From Chara braunii (Eukaryota; Streptophyta; Charophyceae; Charales; Characeae), in assembly GCA_003427395.1 (NCBI GenBank), contig BFEA01000179.1, positions 1,717,360 through 1,741,617 of the forward strand: DNA of 24,258 nt. The letters are read 5' to 3'. The notes beneath the pieces are model-generated. The model worked only from the letters and a program-made list of their open reading frames with translations, did not search any database and was not told the DNA's origin. Below, in pieces: positions 1-12,350 of the stretch. Positions within the stretch are counted from its first letter, which is position 1, and every line of letters starts with the position of its first letter. The position numbers and the translations under genes are program-made.

Positions 1-60
1 TCTATGAAAAGGAATCATCACCGAACTATCACTAGGTGAATCGTAACTTACCCAAGCCCC

Positions 61-3000
61 CAAATCATAGAAAACATACGTTTTGAAGCAATTTAGGAAG
101 AGTAAACATCACCGAACTATCACTAGGAAAATCACAACTTACCCAAGCCCTCAAATCAGTGAAAACTTAAAAATTTGAGCAATCTATGAAGAAGAATCAT
201 CACCAAACTATCACTAGGTGAATCGCAACTTACCCAAGGCGCCAAATCAGTGAAAACTCAAGCTTTGAAGCAATGTATGATGAGGAAACATCACCAAACT
301 ATCACCAGGTGAATATTAACTTACCCAAGCCCTTAAATCACTGAAAACTCAAGATTTGACGCAATCTATGAAGAGGAATCGTCACCGAATTTTCACGAGG
401 TGAATCGCAACTAACCCTAGTCCCCAAATCAGTGAAAACACAAGCTTTGAAGCAATCTATGAAGAGGAAACATCACTGAGCTATCAAAAGGTAAATCGCA
501 ACTTACCCAAGCCCCCAAATCAGTGAAAACTTAAGATTTGAAGTAATCTAGGAAGAAAAATCATCACCGAACTGTCACTTGGTGAATCGCAACTTACCCA
601 AGCCCCCTAATCAGTGAAAACACAAGCTTTGTATTAATCTATGAAAAGGAAACATCTCCGAACTATCACGAGGTGAATCACAACTTACCCAAGCACTTAA
701 ATCAGTGAAAACACAATATTTGAAGCAATCTATGAAAGGGAAACATCACCGAACTATCACTACGTGAATAGTAACTAACCCTAACACCCAAATCAGTGAA
801 AACACAAGATTTGAAGCAATCTATGAAGGGGAAACATCACCGAACTAAATTAGGTAAATCGCAACTTATCCAAACCCCCAAATCATTGAAAACTCAAGCT
901 TTGAAGTAATCTATGAAGACGAATCATCACCGAACTATCACTTGGTGAATCGCAACTTACCCAAGCCCCCAAATCATTGAAAACTCAAGATTTGAATCCA
1001 TTTATGAAGAGGAAATATCACCGAACTATCACTTGGAGAATCGGAACTTGCCCAAACCCCCAAATCAGTGAAAACATAAGCTTTGAAGCAATCTATGAAG
1101 AGGAATCATTACCGAACTATCACTTGGTGAATCGCAACTTACCTAAGCCCCAAAATTTGTGAAAACACAAGATTTGGAGCAATATATGAAGAGGAAACAT
1201 CACCGAACTATCACTAGGTGAATCGCAATTTACCCAAGCCCCCAAATCAGTGAAAACTCAAGACTTGAAGCAATCTATGAAAAGGAAACATCGCCGAACT
1301 ATCACTAGGTGAATCGCAACTTACCCAAGCACCCAAATATCTGAAAAGACGAGATTTGAAGCAATCTATGAAGGGGGAACATCACCGAACTATCATTAGG
1401 TGAATCCCAATTTACCCAAGTCCCCAAACCAGTGAAAACACAAGCTTTGAAGCAATCTATGCAGAGGAAACATGATCGAACTATCACAAGGTAAATCGCA
1501 ACTTACCCAAGCCCCCAAATCAGTGAAAACTTAGGATTTGAAGCAATGTATGAAGAGGAATCATCACCGAACTGTCACTTGGTGAATCGCAACTTACCCA
1601 AGCCTCCAAATCAGTGAAAACACAAACTTTGGAGCAATCTATGAAAAGGAAACATCGCCGAACTATCACTAGGTGAATCAGAACTTACGCAAGCACCCAA
1701 ATCACTGAAAACACAAGATTTGAACCAATCTTTGGAGTGGAAACATCACCGAACTATCACTTGGTAAATTGTAACTTACCCAAGCACCCAAATATGTGAA
1801 AACACAAGATCTGAAGCAATCTATGAAGGGGAAACACTCCGAACTATCACTATGTGAATCGCAACTTACCCAAGCCCCCAAATCGGTGAAAACACAAGCT
1901 TTGAAGCAATCTATGAGGAGGAAACATCACCGAACTATCACTAGGTGAATCGCAACTTACCCACGCCCCCAAATCAGTGAAAACACAAGCTTTGAAGCAA
2001 TCTATGAAGAGGAAACATCACCGAACTATCACTAGGTGAATCGCAACTTACCCAAGCCCNAATCAGTGAAAACACAAGCTTTGAAGCAATCTATGAAGAG
2101 GAAACATCACCGAACTATCACTAGGTGAATCGCAACTTACCCAAGCCCCCAAATCGGTGAAAACACAAGCTTTGAAGCAATCTGTGAACAGGAAATATCA
2201 CCAAACAATCACTAGGTGAATCGCAACTTACCCAAGCCTCTAAATCAGTGAAAACTGAAGATTTGAAGCAATATATGAAGAGGAAACATCTTCGAACTAT
2301 AACTAGGTGAATCGCAACTTACCCAAGCCAAAATCAGTGAAAAAACAAGCTTGGAAATATTCTATGAAGAGGAAACATCACTGAACTATTGCTAGGTGAA
2401 TCGCAACTTACCCAAACCCCCAAATCAGTGAAAACTGAAGCTTTGAAGCAATCCATGAAGAGGAATCATCACCGAACTATCACTTGGTGAATCGCAACTT
2501 ACCCAAGCCCCCAAATAAGTGAAAACTCACGATTTGAAGCAATATATGAAAAGGAAATATCACCGAACTATGACTTGGTGAATCGCAACTTACCGAAGCC
2601 CCCTAATTAGTGAAAACATAAGTTTTTAAGCAATCTATGAACAGGAATCATCACCAAACTATCACTTGGTGAATCGCAACTTACCCAAGCCCCGAAATTT
2701 ATGAAAACACAAGCTTTGGAGCAATCTATGAAGAGAAAACATCACCGAACCATCACTAGGTGAATCGCAACTTACCCAAACACCCAAATTAGTGAAAACA
2801 CAAGATTTGAGGCAATCTGTGAAAGGGGAAACATTATTGAACTATCACTAGGTGAATTACAACTTACCCAAGCACCCAAATCAGTGAAAACACAAAATTT
2901 CAAACAATCTATGAAGGAAAACATCACCGAACTATCACTAGGTGAATCGCAACTTACCCAAGCCCCCAAATCAGTGAATACACAAGCTTTGAAGCAATCT

Positions 3001-4419
3001 ATGGAAAACATCACCGAACTATCACTAGGTGAATCCCAACTTACCCAAGCCCCCAAATCAGTGAAAACTCAAGATTTGAAGCAATCTATGAAGAGCAATC
3101 ATCGTCGAACTATCTCTAGGTGAATCGCATCTTACCCAAGCCCCCAAATCAATGAAAACACAAGTTTTGAAGCAATCTATGAAGAGGAAAACTCACCGAA
3201 ATTATCACTAGGTGAATCGCAACTTACCCAAGCCCCCAAATGAGTAAACACTTAAGAATTGGAGCAATCTATGAAGAGGAATCATCACCGAACTATCACT
3301 AGGTAATCGCAACTTACCCAAGGCCCCAAATCAGTGAAAACACAAGAATTGGAGCCATCTATAAAGAGGAATCACCACCGAACTATCACTAGGTGAATCA
3401 CAACTTACTCAAGTCCCAAAATCAGTGAAAACTCAAGATTTGACGCAATCTATGAAAAGCAATCATCAATAAACTATCACTAGGTGAATCGCAACTTACC
3501 CAAGCCCCGGAATCCATGAAAAGTCAAGATTTGAAGGAATCATTGAAGAGGAAACATCACCGAACTATCACTAGGTGAATCGCGACTTACCCAAACCCCC
3601 AAATCACTTAAAACACAAGCTTTGAAGCAATCTTTGAAGAGGAAACATCACCTGACTATCACTAGGTGAATGGCAACTTGCCCAGTCCCCCAAATAAGCA
3701 AAAACACAAGCTTTGAAGCAATCTATGAAGAGGAAACAACACCAAACTATCACAAGGTAAATTGCAACTTACCCAAGCCCACAAATCAGTGAAAACTCAA
3801 GATTTGAAGCAATCTGTGAAAGAGGAATCATCACTGAATTGTCACTTCGTCAATCGCAAGTTCCCCAAGCCCCCAAATCAGTGAAAACACAAGCTTTGGA
3901 ACAGTCTATGAAAAGGAAATATCACCGAACTATCACTAGGTGAATCGCAACTTACCCAAGCACCCAAATCAGTGAAAACACAAGATGTAAAGCAATTTAT
4001 GAAGGGGAAACATCACCGAACTATCACTAGGTGAATTGCAACTTACCCAAACACCCAAATCAGTGAAAACACAAGATTTGAAGCAATATGTGAAGGGGAA
4101 ACATCACCGAACTATCACTAGGTGAATCGCAACTTACCTAAGCCCCCAAATCAGTGAAAACACAAGCTTTGAAGCAATCTACGAAGAGGAAGCATCCTCG
4201 AACTATCTCTACGTGAATCACAACTTACCATAGCCCCCAAATCAGTGAAAACTCAAGATTTGAAGCAATCTGTGAACACGAATCATCGTCGACCTATTAC
4301 TAGGTGAATCGCAACTTACCAAGGCCCCCAAATCAGTGAAAACACAAGCTCTGAAGCAGTCTATGATAAGGAAACATCACCGAACTATCACTAGGTGAAT
4401 CGCAACTTACCCAAGCCCC
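61..4419. repeat. Higher-order repeat unit A (about 48 monomers)
   Basis: Private variants found here recur in the same order in units B and C. Examples are CAAATCATAGAAAACAT at 61, GTATTAATCTATG at 631, TACGTGAATAGTAACTAACC at 761 and TTTGAATCCATTTATG at 991. Each recurs 4359-4360 bp later in unit B, which defines a unit of about 48 monomers. Further shared landmarks are CTGAAAAGACGAGATTTG at 1341 (also in C), ACTATTGCTAGG near 2385 (also in C), AATCTATGGAAAACATC near 2996 (also in B) and AACTATCTCTACGTGAATC at 4201 (also in B). The start is arbitrary: I placed it at the first landmark visible. Confidence 0.75.
1921..2200. repeat. Run of nearly identical monomers with an ambiguous base
   Basis: Consecutive monomers here match almost perfectly, while neighbouring monomers in the rest of the array usually differ at several positions. 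Position 2060 is an N, and the monomer containing it is about two bases short. Either the run was recently amplified in place, or an assembly join or collapse lies here. Confidence 0.7.
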
Positions 4420-7400
4420 CAAATCATAGAAAACATAAGTTTTGAAGCAATTTATGAAGAGGAAACATCACCGAACTATCACTAGGTGAATCGCAACTTA
4501 CCCAAGCCCCCAAATCAGTGAAAACTTAAGAATTTGAGCAATCTATGAAGAAGAATCATCACCAAACTATCACTAGGTGAATCGCAACTTATCCAAGGCC
4601 CCAAATCAGTGAAAACTCAAGCTTTGAAGCAATCTATGATGAGGAAACATCACCAAAATATTACTAGGTGAATCTTAACTTACCCAAACCCCCAAATCAG
4701 TGAAAACTCAAGATTTGAAGCAATCTATGAAGAGGAATCGTCAGCGAACTACCACTAGGTGAATCGCAACTTACCCTAGTCCCCAAATCAGTGAAAACAC
4801 AAGCTTTGAAGCAATCTATGAATAGGAAACATCACCCAACTATCACAAGGTAAATCGCAACTTACCCAAGCCCCCAAATCAGTGAAAACTTAAGATTTGA
4901 AGTAATCTATGAAGAAAAATCATCACCGAATTGTCACTTGGTGAATCGCAACTTACCCATGCCCCCAAATCAGTGAAAACACAAGCTTTGTATTAATCTA
5001 TGAAAAGGAAACATCTCCGAATTATCACGAGGTGAATCACAACTTACCCAAGCACCCAAATCACTGAAAACACAAGATTTGAAGCAATCTATGAAGGGGA
5101 AACATCACCGAACTATCACTACGTGAATAATAACTAACCCTAACACCCAAATCAATGAAAACACGAGATTTGAAGCAATCTATGAAGGTGAAACATCACC
5201 GAACTATCACTAGGTAAATCGCAACTTATCCAAACCCCCAAATCAGTGAAAACTCAAGCTTTACAGCAATCTATGAAGAGGAATCATCACCGAACTATCA
5301 CTTGGTGAATCGCAACTTACCCAAGCCCCCAAATCAGTGAAAACTCAAGATTTGAATCCATTTATGAAGAGGAAACATCACCGAACTATCACTTGGTGAA
5401 TCGTGACTTACCTCAACCCCCAAAACAGTGAAAACATAAGCTTTGAAGCAATCTATGAAGAGGAATCATCACCGAACTATCACTTGGTAAATCGCAACTT
5501 ACCCAAGCCCCCAAATCAGTAAAAACATAAGCCTTTAAGCAATCTATGAACATAAATCCTCACCGAACTATCACTTGGTGAATCGCAACTTACCCAAGCC
5601 CCTAAATCAGTGAAAACACAAGCTTTAAAGCAATCTATGAACAGGAAACATCATCGAACTAACACAAGCTTTGGAGCAATCTATGAAGAGGAAACATCAC
5701 CGAACTATCAAGGTGAATCGCAATTTACCCAAGCATCCAAATCAGTGTAAACTAAAGATTTGAAGCAATCTATGAAGGGGGAACATCGTCGAACTATCAC
5801 TAGGTGAATCGCAACTTACCGAAGCACCGAAATAAGTGAAAACATAAGATTTGAAGCAATCTATGAAGAGGAATCATCACCGAACTATCACTAGGTGAAT
5901 CGCAACTTACCCAAGCCCCCAAATAGGTGAAAACCCCAGCTTTGAAGCAATCTATGAAGAGGAAACATCACCGAACTTTCACTAGGTAAATCGCAATTCA
6001 CCCAAACCCCTAAATCAGTGAAAACTAGAGATTTGAAGCAATCTACGAATAGAAATTATCACCAAACTATCACTTGGTGAATCGTAACTTACCCACACCC
6101 TAAATCATTGAAAACACAAGCATTAGAGCAATCTATGAAAAAGAAACATCACCGAACTATCACTAGGTGAATCGCAACTTACCCAAGCACCCAAATTATT
6201 CAAAACACAAGATTTGAAGCAATCTATGAAAGGGAAACACCATTGAACTATCACTAGGTGAATTGCAACTTACCCAAGCACCCAAATCAGTGAAAACACA
6301 AGATTTGAAACAATCTATGAAGGGAAAACATCACCGAACTATCACTAGGTGAATCGCAACTTACCCAAGCCCCAAAATCAGAAAAAATACAAGCCTTGAA
6401 GCAATCTATGGAAAACATCACCGAACTATCACTAGGTAAATCGCAACTTACCCAAGCCCCCAAATCAGTGAAAACTCAAGATTTGAAGCAATCTATGAAG
6501 AGAAATCATCGTCGAACTTCACTTGCTGAATCGAAACTTACCCAAGCCCTCAAATCAGAGAAAACACAAGTTTTGAAGCAATCTATGAAGAGGAAACCTT
6601 ACCGAAATTATGACTAGGTGAATCTCAAGTTACCCAAGCCCCCAAATCAGTGAAAACCTAAGAATTGGAGCAATCCATTAAGAGGAATCATCACCGAACT
6701 ATCACTAGGTGAATCGCAACTTACCCAAGGCCCCAAATCGGTGAAAACGCAATAATTGGAGCCATCTATGAAGAGGAATCATCACCGAACTATCACTAGG
6801 TCAATCACAAGTTACCCAAGTCCCAAAATCAGTGAAAACTCAAGATTTGATGCAATCTATGAAGAGCAATCATCAATGAACTATTACTAGGTGAATCGCA
6901 ACTTACCCAAGCCCCCAAATCCGTGAAAACTCAAGATTTGAATCAATCATTGAAGAGGAAAAATCACCGAACTATCACTAGGTGAATCGCAACTTACCCA
7001 AACCCCCAAATCACTGAAAACACAAGCTTTGAAGCCATCTATGAAGAGGAAACATCACCGGGCTATCACTAGGTGAATTGCTACTTGCCCAAACCCCCAA
7101 ATCAATAAAAACACAAGCTTTCAAGCAATCTATGAAGAGGAAACATCACCAAACCATCACAACGTTAATCGCAACTTACCCAAGCCCCCAAATCAGTGAA
7201 AACTCAAGATTTGAAGGAATTTGTGAAAGAGGAATTATCACCGAACTGTCACTTCGTGAATCACAACGTCCCCAAGCCCCCAAATCAGTGAAAACACAAG
7301 CTTTGGAGCAATCTATGAAGAGGAAATATCACCGAACTATCTCTACGTGAATCGCAACTTACCATAGCCCCCAAATCAGTGCAAACTCAAGATTTGAAGC

Positions 7401-7643
7401 AAACTGTGGACAGGAATAATCGCCGAACTATCACTAGGTGAAACGCAACTTACCCAGGCCCCCAAATCAGTGAAAAACAAGCTCTGAAGCAGTCTATGAT
7501 AAGGAAACATCACCGAACTATCACTAGGTGAATCGCAACTTACCCAAACCCCCAAATCAGTGAAAACTCAAGATTTGAAGCAATCTATGAAGAGGAATCA
7601 TCACCGAACTATCAGTACGTGAATCGCAACTTACCCAAGCCCC
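4420..7643. repeat. Higher-order repeat unit B (shortened)
   Basis: This unit starts at the second CAAATCATAG landmark and repeats the landmarks of unit A at 4990, 5120 and 5351. At 3224 bp it is shorter than unit A. The A-to-B offset falls from about 4360 to 2909 near 5530 (about 16 monomers missing), rises to 3407 at 6408 (about 5.5 monomers more than A), and falls to 3134 at 7335 (exactly three monomers missing). These steps are close to whole monomers, the signature of unequal exchange or replication slippage in register. Confidence 0.7.
5647..5692. repeat. Half-length satellite monomer (46 bp)
   Basis: The interval between consecutive AACATC words is 46 bp instead of 91. The sequence jumps from CATCATCGAACT directly to AACACAAGCTTTGG, losing the central CTAGGTGAATCGCAACTTAC part and the CCCCCAAATCAGTG part. 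Confidence 0.8.
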
Positions 7644-10390
7644 CAAATCATAGAAAACATAAGTTTTGAAGCAATCTATGAAGAGGAAACATCACCAAAC
7701 TATCACTTGGTGAATCGCAACTTACCCAAGCCCCCAAATAAGTGAAAACTTAAGAATTGGAACAATCTATGAAGAAGAATCATCACCAAACTATCACTAG
7801 GTGAATCGCAACTTACCCAAGGCCCCAAATCAGTGAAAACTCAATCTTTGAAGCTATCTATGATGAGGAAACATCACCAAACTATCACTAGGTGAATCGC
7901 AACTTACCCAAACCCCCAAATCAGTGAAAACTTTAGATTTGAAGCAATCTATTAAGAGGAATCGTCACCGAACTATCACTAGGTGAATCGCAACTTGCCC
8001 TAGTCCCCAAATCAGTAAAAACACAAGCTTTGAAGCAATCTATGAAGAGGAAACATCACCGAACTATCACAAGGTAAATCGCAACTTACCCAAGCCCCCA
8101 AATCAGTGAAAACTTTAGATTTGAAGTAATCTATGAAGAGAAATCATCAATGAACTGTCACTTGGTGAATCGCAACTTACCCAAGCCCCCAAATCAGTTA
8201 AAACACAAGCTTTGTATTAATCTATGACAAGGAAACATCTCTAAACCATCACGAGGTGAATCACAACTTACCCTAGCACCCAAATCAGTGAAAACACAAG
8301 ATTTGAAGCAATCTGTGAAGTGGAAACATCACCGAACTATCACTACGTGAATAGTAACTAACCGTAGCACCCAGATCAGTGAAAACACAAGATTTGAAGT
8401 AATCTATAAAAGGGAAACATCACCGAACTATCACTAGGTAAATCGTGACTTACCCAAACCCCCAAATCAGTGAAAACTCAAGCTTTGAAGCAATCTATGA
8501 AGAGGAATCATCACCGAACTATCACTTGGTGAATCGCAACTTACCCAAGCCCCAGAATCAGTGAAAACTTAAGATTTGAATCCATTTGTGAAGAGGAAAC
8601 ATCACCGAACTATCACTTGGTGAATCGGAACGTACCCAAACCCCCAAATCAGTGAAAACATAGGCTTTAAAGTAATCTATGAAGAGGAATTATCACCGAA
8701 CTATCACTTGGTAAATCGCAATTTACCCAAGCCCCCAAATTTGGGAAAACACAAGATTTTGAGCAATCTATGAAGAGGAAACATCACTGAACTATCACTA
8801 GATGAATCGCAATTAACCCAAACTCCCAAATCAGTGAAAACAGAAGATTAGAATAAATCTATAAAAAGGAAACATCATCGAACTATCACTAGGTGAATCA
8901 CTGAAAAGACGAGATTTGAAGCAATCTATGAAGGGGGAACATCGAGGAAGTATCACTAGGTGAATCGCAACATACCCAAGTCCCCAAATGAGTAAAAACA
9001 CAAGCTTTGAAGCAATCTATGAGAGGAAATATCACCGAACTATCACAAGGTAAATCGCAACTTACCCTAGCCCCCAAATCAGTCAAAACTTAAGATTTAA
9101 AGCAATTATTGAAGAGGAATCATCACCGAACTGTCACTTGGTGAATCGCAACTTACCCAAGCCTCCAAATCAGTGAAAACACAAGCTTTGGAGCAATCTA
9201 TGAAAAGGAAACATCTCCGAACTATCACTAGGTGAATTACAACTTACCCAAGCACCCTAATCAGTAAAAACACAAGATTTAAATCAATCTATGACGAGGA
9301 AACATCACCGAACTATCACTAGGTGAATTGTAACTTACCCAAGCACCTTAATAAGTGAAAACACAATATTTGAAGAAATCTATGAAGGGGAAACATCATA
9401 GAACTATCACAAGGTGAATCGCAACTTACCCAAGCCCCCAAATCAGTGAAAACACAAGCTTTGAAGCAATCTATGAGAAGGAAACATCACCGAACTATCA
9501 CTAGGTGAATCGCAACTTACCCACTCCCCCAAATCAGTGAAAACACAAGCTTTGTAGCAATCTATGAAGAGGAATCATCACCGAACTATCACTACATGAA
9601 TCGCAACTTACCCAAGCACCCAAATCAGTGAAAACTCCTGCTTTGAAGCAATCTATGATGAGGAAACATCACCGAAATATCACTAGGTGAATCGCAACTT
9701 ACCCAAAGCCCCAGATCAGTGAAAACACAAGCTTTGAAACAATTTATGAAGAGGAAACATCACCGAACTATTGCTAGGTGAATCGCTACTTACCCAAACC
9801 CCCAAATCAGTGAAAACTCAAGCTCTGAAGCAATCCATAAAGAGGAATCATCACTAAACTATCACTTGGTTAATCGCAACTTACCCAAGCTCCCAAATCA
9901 GTGAAAACCCAAGATTTGAAGCAATGTATGAAGAGAAAATATCATCGAACTATCACTTGGTGAATCGCAACTTACCCAAGCCCCCAAATCATTGAAACTA
10001 TAAACTTTTAAGCAATCTATGAACAGGAATCATCACCGAACTATCACTTGGTGAATCGCAACTTGCCCAAGCCTCCAAATATGTGAAAAAACCAGCTTTG
10101 GAGCAATCTATGAAGAGAAAACATCACCGAAGTATCACTAGGTGAATCGCAATTTACCCAAGCACCCAAATCAGTGAAAACACAAGATTTGAAGCAATCT
10201 ATGAAGAGGAAAAATCACCAAGCTATCACTAGGTGAATCGCAACTTTCCCAAGCACCGAAGTCTGTGAAAACACAAGATTTGAAGCAATCTATGAAGGGG
10301 GAACATCGCCGAACTATCACTAGGTGAATCGCAACTTGTCCAAGCACCCAAATAAGTGAAAACATAAGATTTGAAGCAATCTATGAAGGG
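7644..10390. repeat. Higher-order repeat unit C (partial)
   Basis: The third CAAATCATAG landmark is at 7644. GTATTAATC follows at 8214, TACGTGAATAG at 8344 and TTTGAATCC at 8575, all 3224 bp after unit B. CTGAAAAGACGAGATTTG is at 8901 and ACTATTGCTAGG near 9767, matching unit A. GAAGGGGGAACATCGCCG near 10295 matches unit B near 5775. Beyond about 10390 I can no longer align landmarks in order, so the right third of the array is either an older or a differently arranged block. The end coordinate is approximate. Confidence 0.6.
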
Positions 10391-11117
10391 GAAAATCACC
10401 GAACTATCACCAGGTGAATTGCAACTTACCCAAGCCCCCAGATAACTGAAAACTCAAGCTTTGAATCAATCTATGAAGAGGAATCATCGCCGAACTATCG
10501 CTGGATCAATCGCAACTTACCAAGGCCCCCAAATCAGTTAAATTACAAGATTTAAAGCAGTCTATGAATAGGAATCATCGTCGAACTATCACTAGGTAAA
10601 TCACAACTTACCTAGGGCCTCAAATCAGTGAAAACTCAAGATCTGAAGCAGTCTATGATGAGGAATCATCACCGAACTATCAATAGGTGAATCGCAACTT
10701 ACCGAAGCCCCCAAATCAGTGAAACACAAGATCTGAAGCAATCTATGAAGAGCAATCATCACCGAACTAACACTAGGTGAATCGCAACTTACCCAAGCCC
10801 CCAAATCAGTGAAAACACAAGATTTAAATCAATCTATGAAGAGGAAACGTCACCGAACTATCACTAGATGAATCGTAACTTACCCAAACCCCTAAATCAG
10901 AAAAAACACAAGCTTTTAAGCAATCTATGAAGAGGAAACATCACCGAACTATCTCTAGGTGAATCACAACTTGCCCAAGCCCCCGAATCAGTGAAAACAC
11001 AAGCTTTGAAGCAATCTGTGAAGAGGAAACATCACCGAACTATCACTAGCTGAATCATAACTTACTCAAGCCCCCAAATCAGTAAAAACTCAAGATTTGA
11101 CGCAATCTATAAAGAGT

Positions 11118-11165
11118 AAAGATCACCAAACTATCACACAAGATTTGGAGCAATCTATGAAGAGG
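11118..11165. repeat. Half-length satellite monomer (48 bp)
   Basis: This is a second truncated monomer. CCAAACTATCAC joins directly to ACAAGATTTGGAG, removing about 43 bp. The junction falls within a shared CACA-like word, which fits slippage between short direct repeats. Confidence 0.75.
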
Positions 11166-12319
11166 AAACATCACCGAACTGTAACTTGGTGAATCGCAAC
11201 TTCCCCAAGCCCCCAAATCTGTGAAAACACAAGATTTGAAGCAATCTATGAAAATGAAACATCACCGAACTATCACTAGGGGAATCGCAACTTACCCAAG
11301 CACCCAAATAAGTGAAAACACTAGATTTGAAGCAATCTATGAAGAGGAAACATCATCGAAGTATCACTATTATGAATTGCAACTCACCTAAACACACAAA
11401 TCAGTGAAAAAACAACATTTGAAGCAATCTATGAAGGGGAAACATCACCGAATTATCACTAGGTGAATCGCAACTTACCCAAGCCCCCAAATCAGTGAAA
11501 ACACAAGCTTTGACGCAATCTATAAAGAGGAAACATCCCCGAACTATCACTAGGTGACTCGCAAGTTACCCAAGCCCTCAAATCGGTGAAAAGTTAAGAT
11601 TTGAAGCAATCTATGAACAAAAATCATCGCCGAACTATCACTAGGTGAATCGCAACTTACCCTGGCCCCCAAATCAGTGAAAACACAAGCTCTTAAGCAG
11701 TCTAAAATGAGAAAACATCACCGAACTATCAGTAGCTGAATCGAAACTTACCCAAACCCCCAAATCAGTGAAAACTCAAGATTTGAAGCAATCTATGAAG
11801 AGAAATTATCACCGAACTATCACTAGGTGAATCGAAACTTATCTAAGCCCCCAAATCATTGAAAACATAAGTCTTAAAGCAATCTATGAAGAGGAAACAT
11901 CACCGAACTATCACTAGTTAAATCGCAACTTACCCTAGCCCCCAAGTCAGTGAAAACTCAAGCTTTGAAGCAATCTATGATAAGGAAACATCACCGAACT
12001 ATCACTAGGTGAAACGCAAGTTACCCAAACCCCAAATCAGTGAAAACTCAAGATTTCAAGTAATCTATAAAGAGGAATCATCACCGAACTATCACTAGGT
12101 GAATCGCAACTTACCCGAGTCCCCAAATAATTGAAAACACAAGCTTTCAAGAAATCTATGAAGAGTAAACATCACCGAACTATCACAAGGTAAATCGCAA
12201 CTTACCCAAGCCCCCAAATCATTGAAAACATAGGATTTGATGCAATCTATGAAGAGGAATCATCACCGAAGTGTCACTTGGTGAATCGCAACTCACCCAA
12301 GCCCCCAAATCAGTGAAAA

Positions 12320-12350
12320 CACAAGATTTGAAGCAATCACCGAACTATCA
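12320..12350. repeat. Monomer with an internal deletion of about 17 bp
   Basis: GAAGCAATC runs directly into ACCGAACTATC, without the TATGAAGAGGAAACATC that normally lies between. The word ATC flanks the missing piece, so the loss could be a simple direct-repeat deletion. A comparable loss of about 23 bp lies near 8898, where GTGAATCA joins CTGAAAAGACG. Confidence 0.7.

Noticed and set aside
1-91. Two ancestral half-repeats within the 91-bp monomer
   Set aside because: The two halves share only short purine-rich words, and the half-length monomers are better explained as deletions.
2772-3123. Open frames of 79-94 codons within the satellite
   Set aside because: They span at most three monomers, because the 91-bp period shifts the frame, and they are just the monomer read in three frames.
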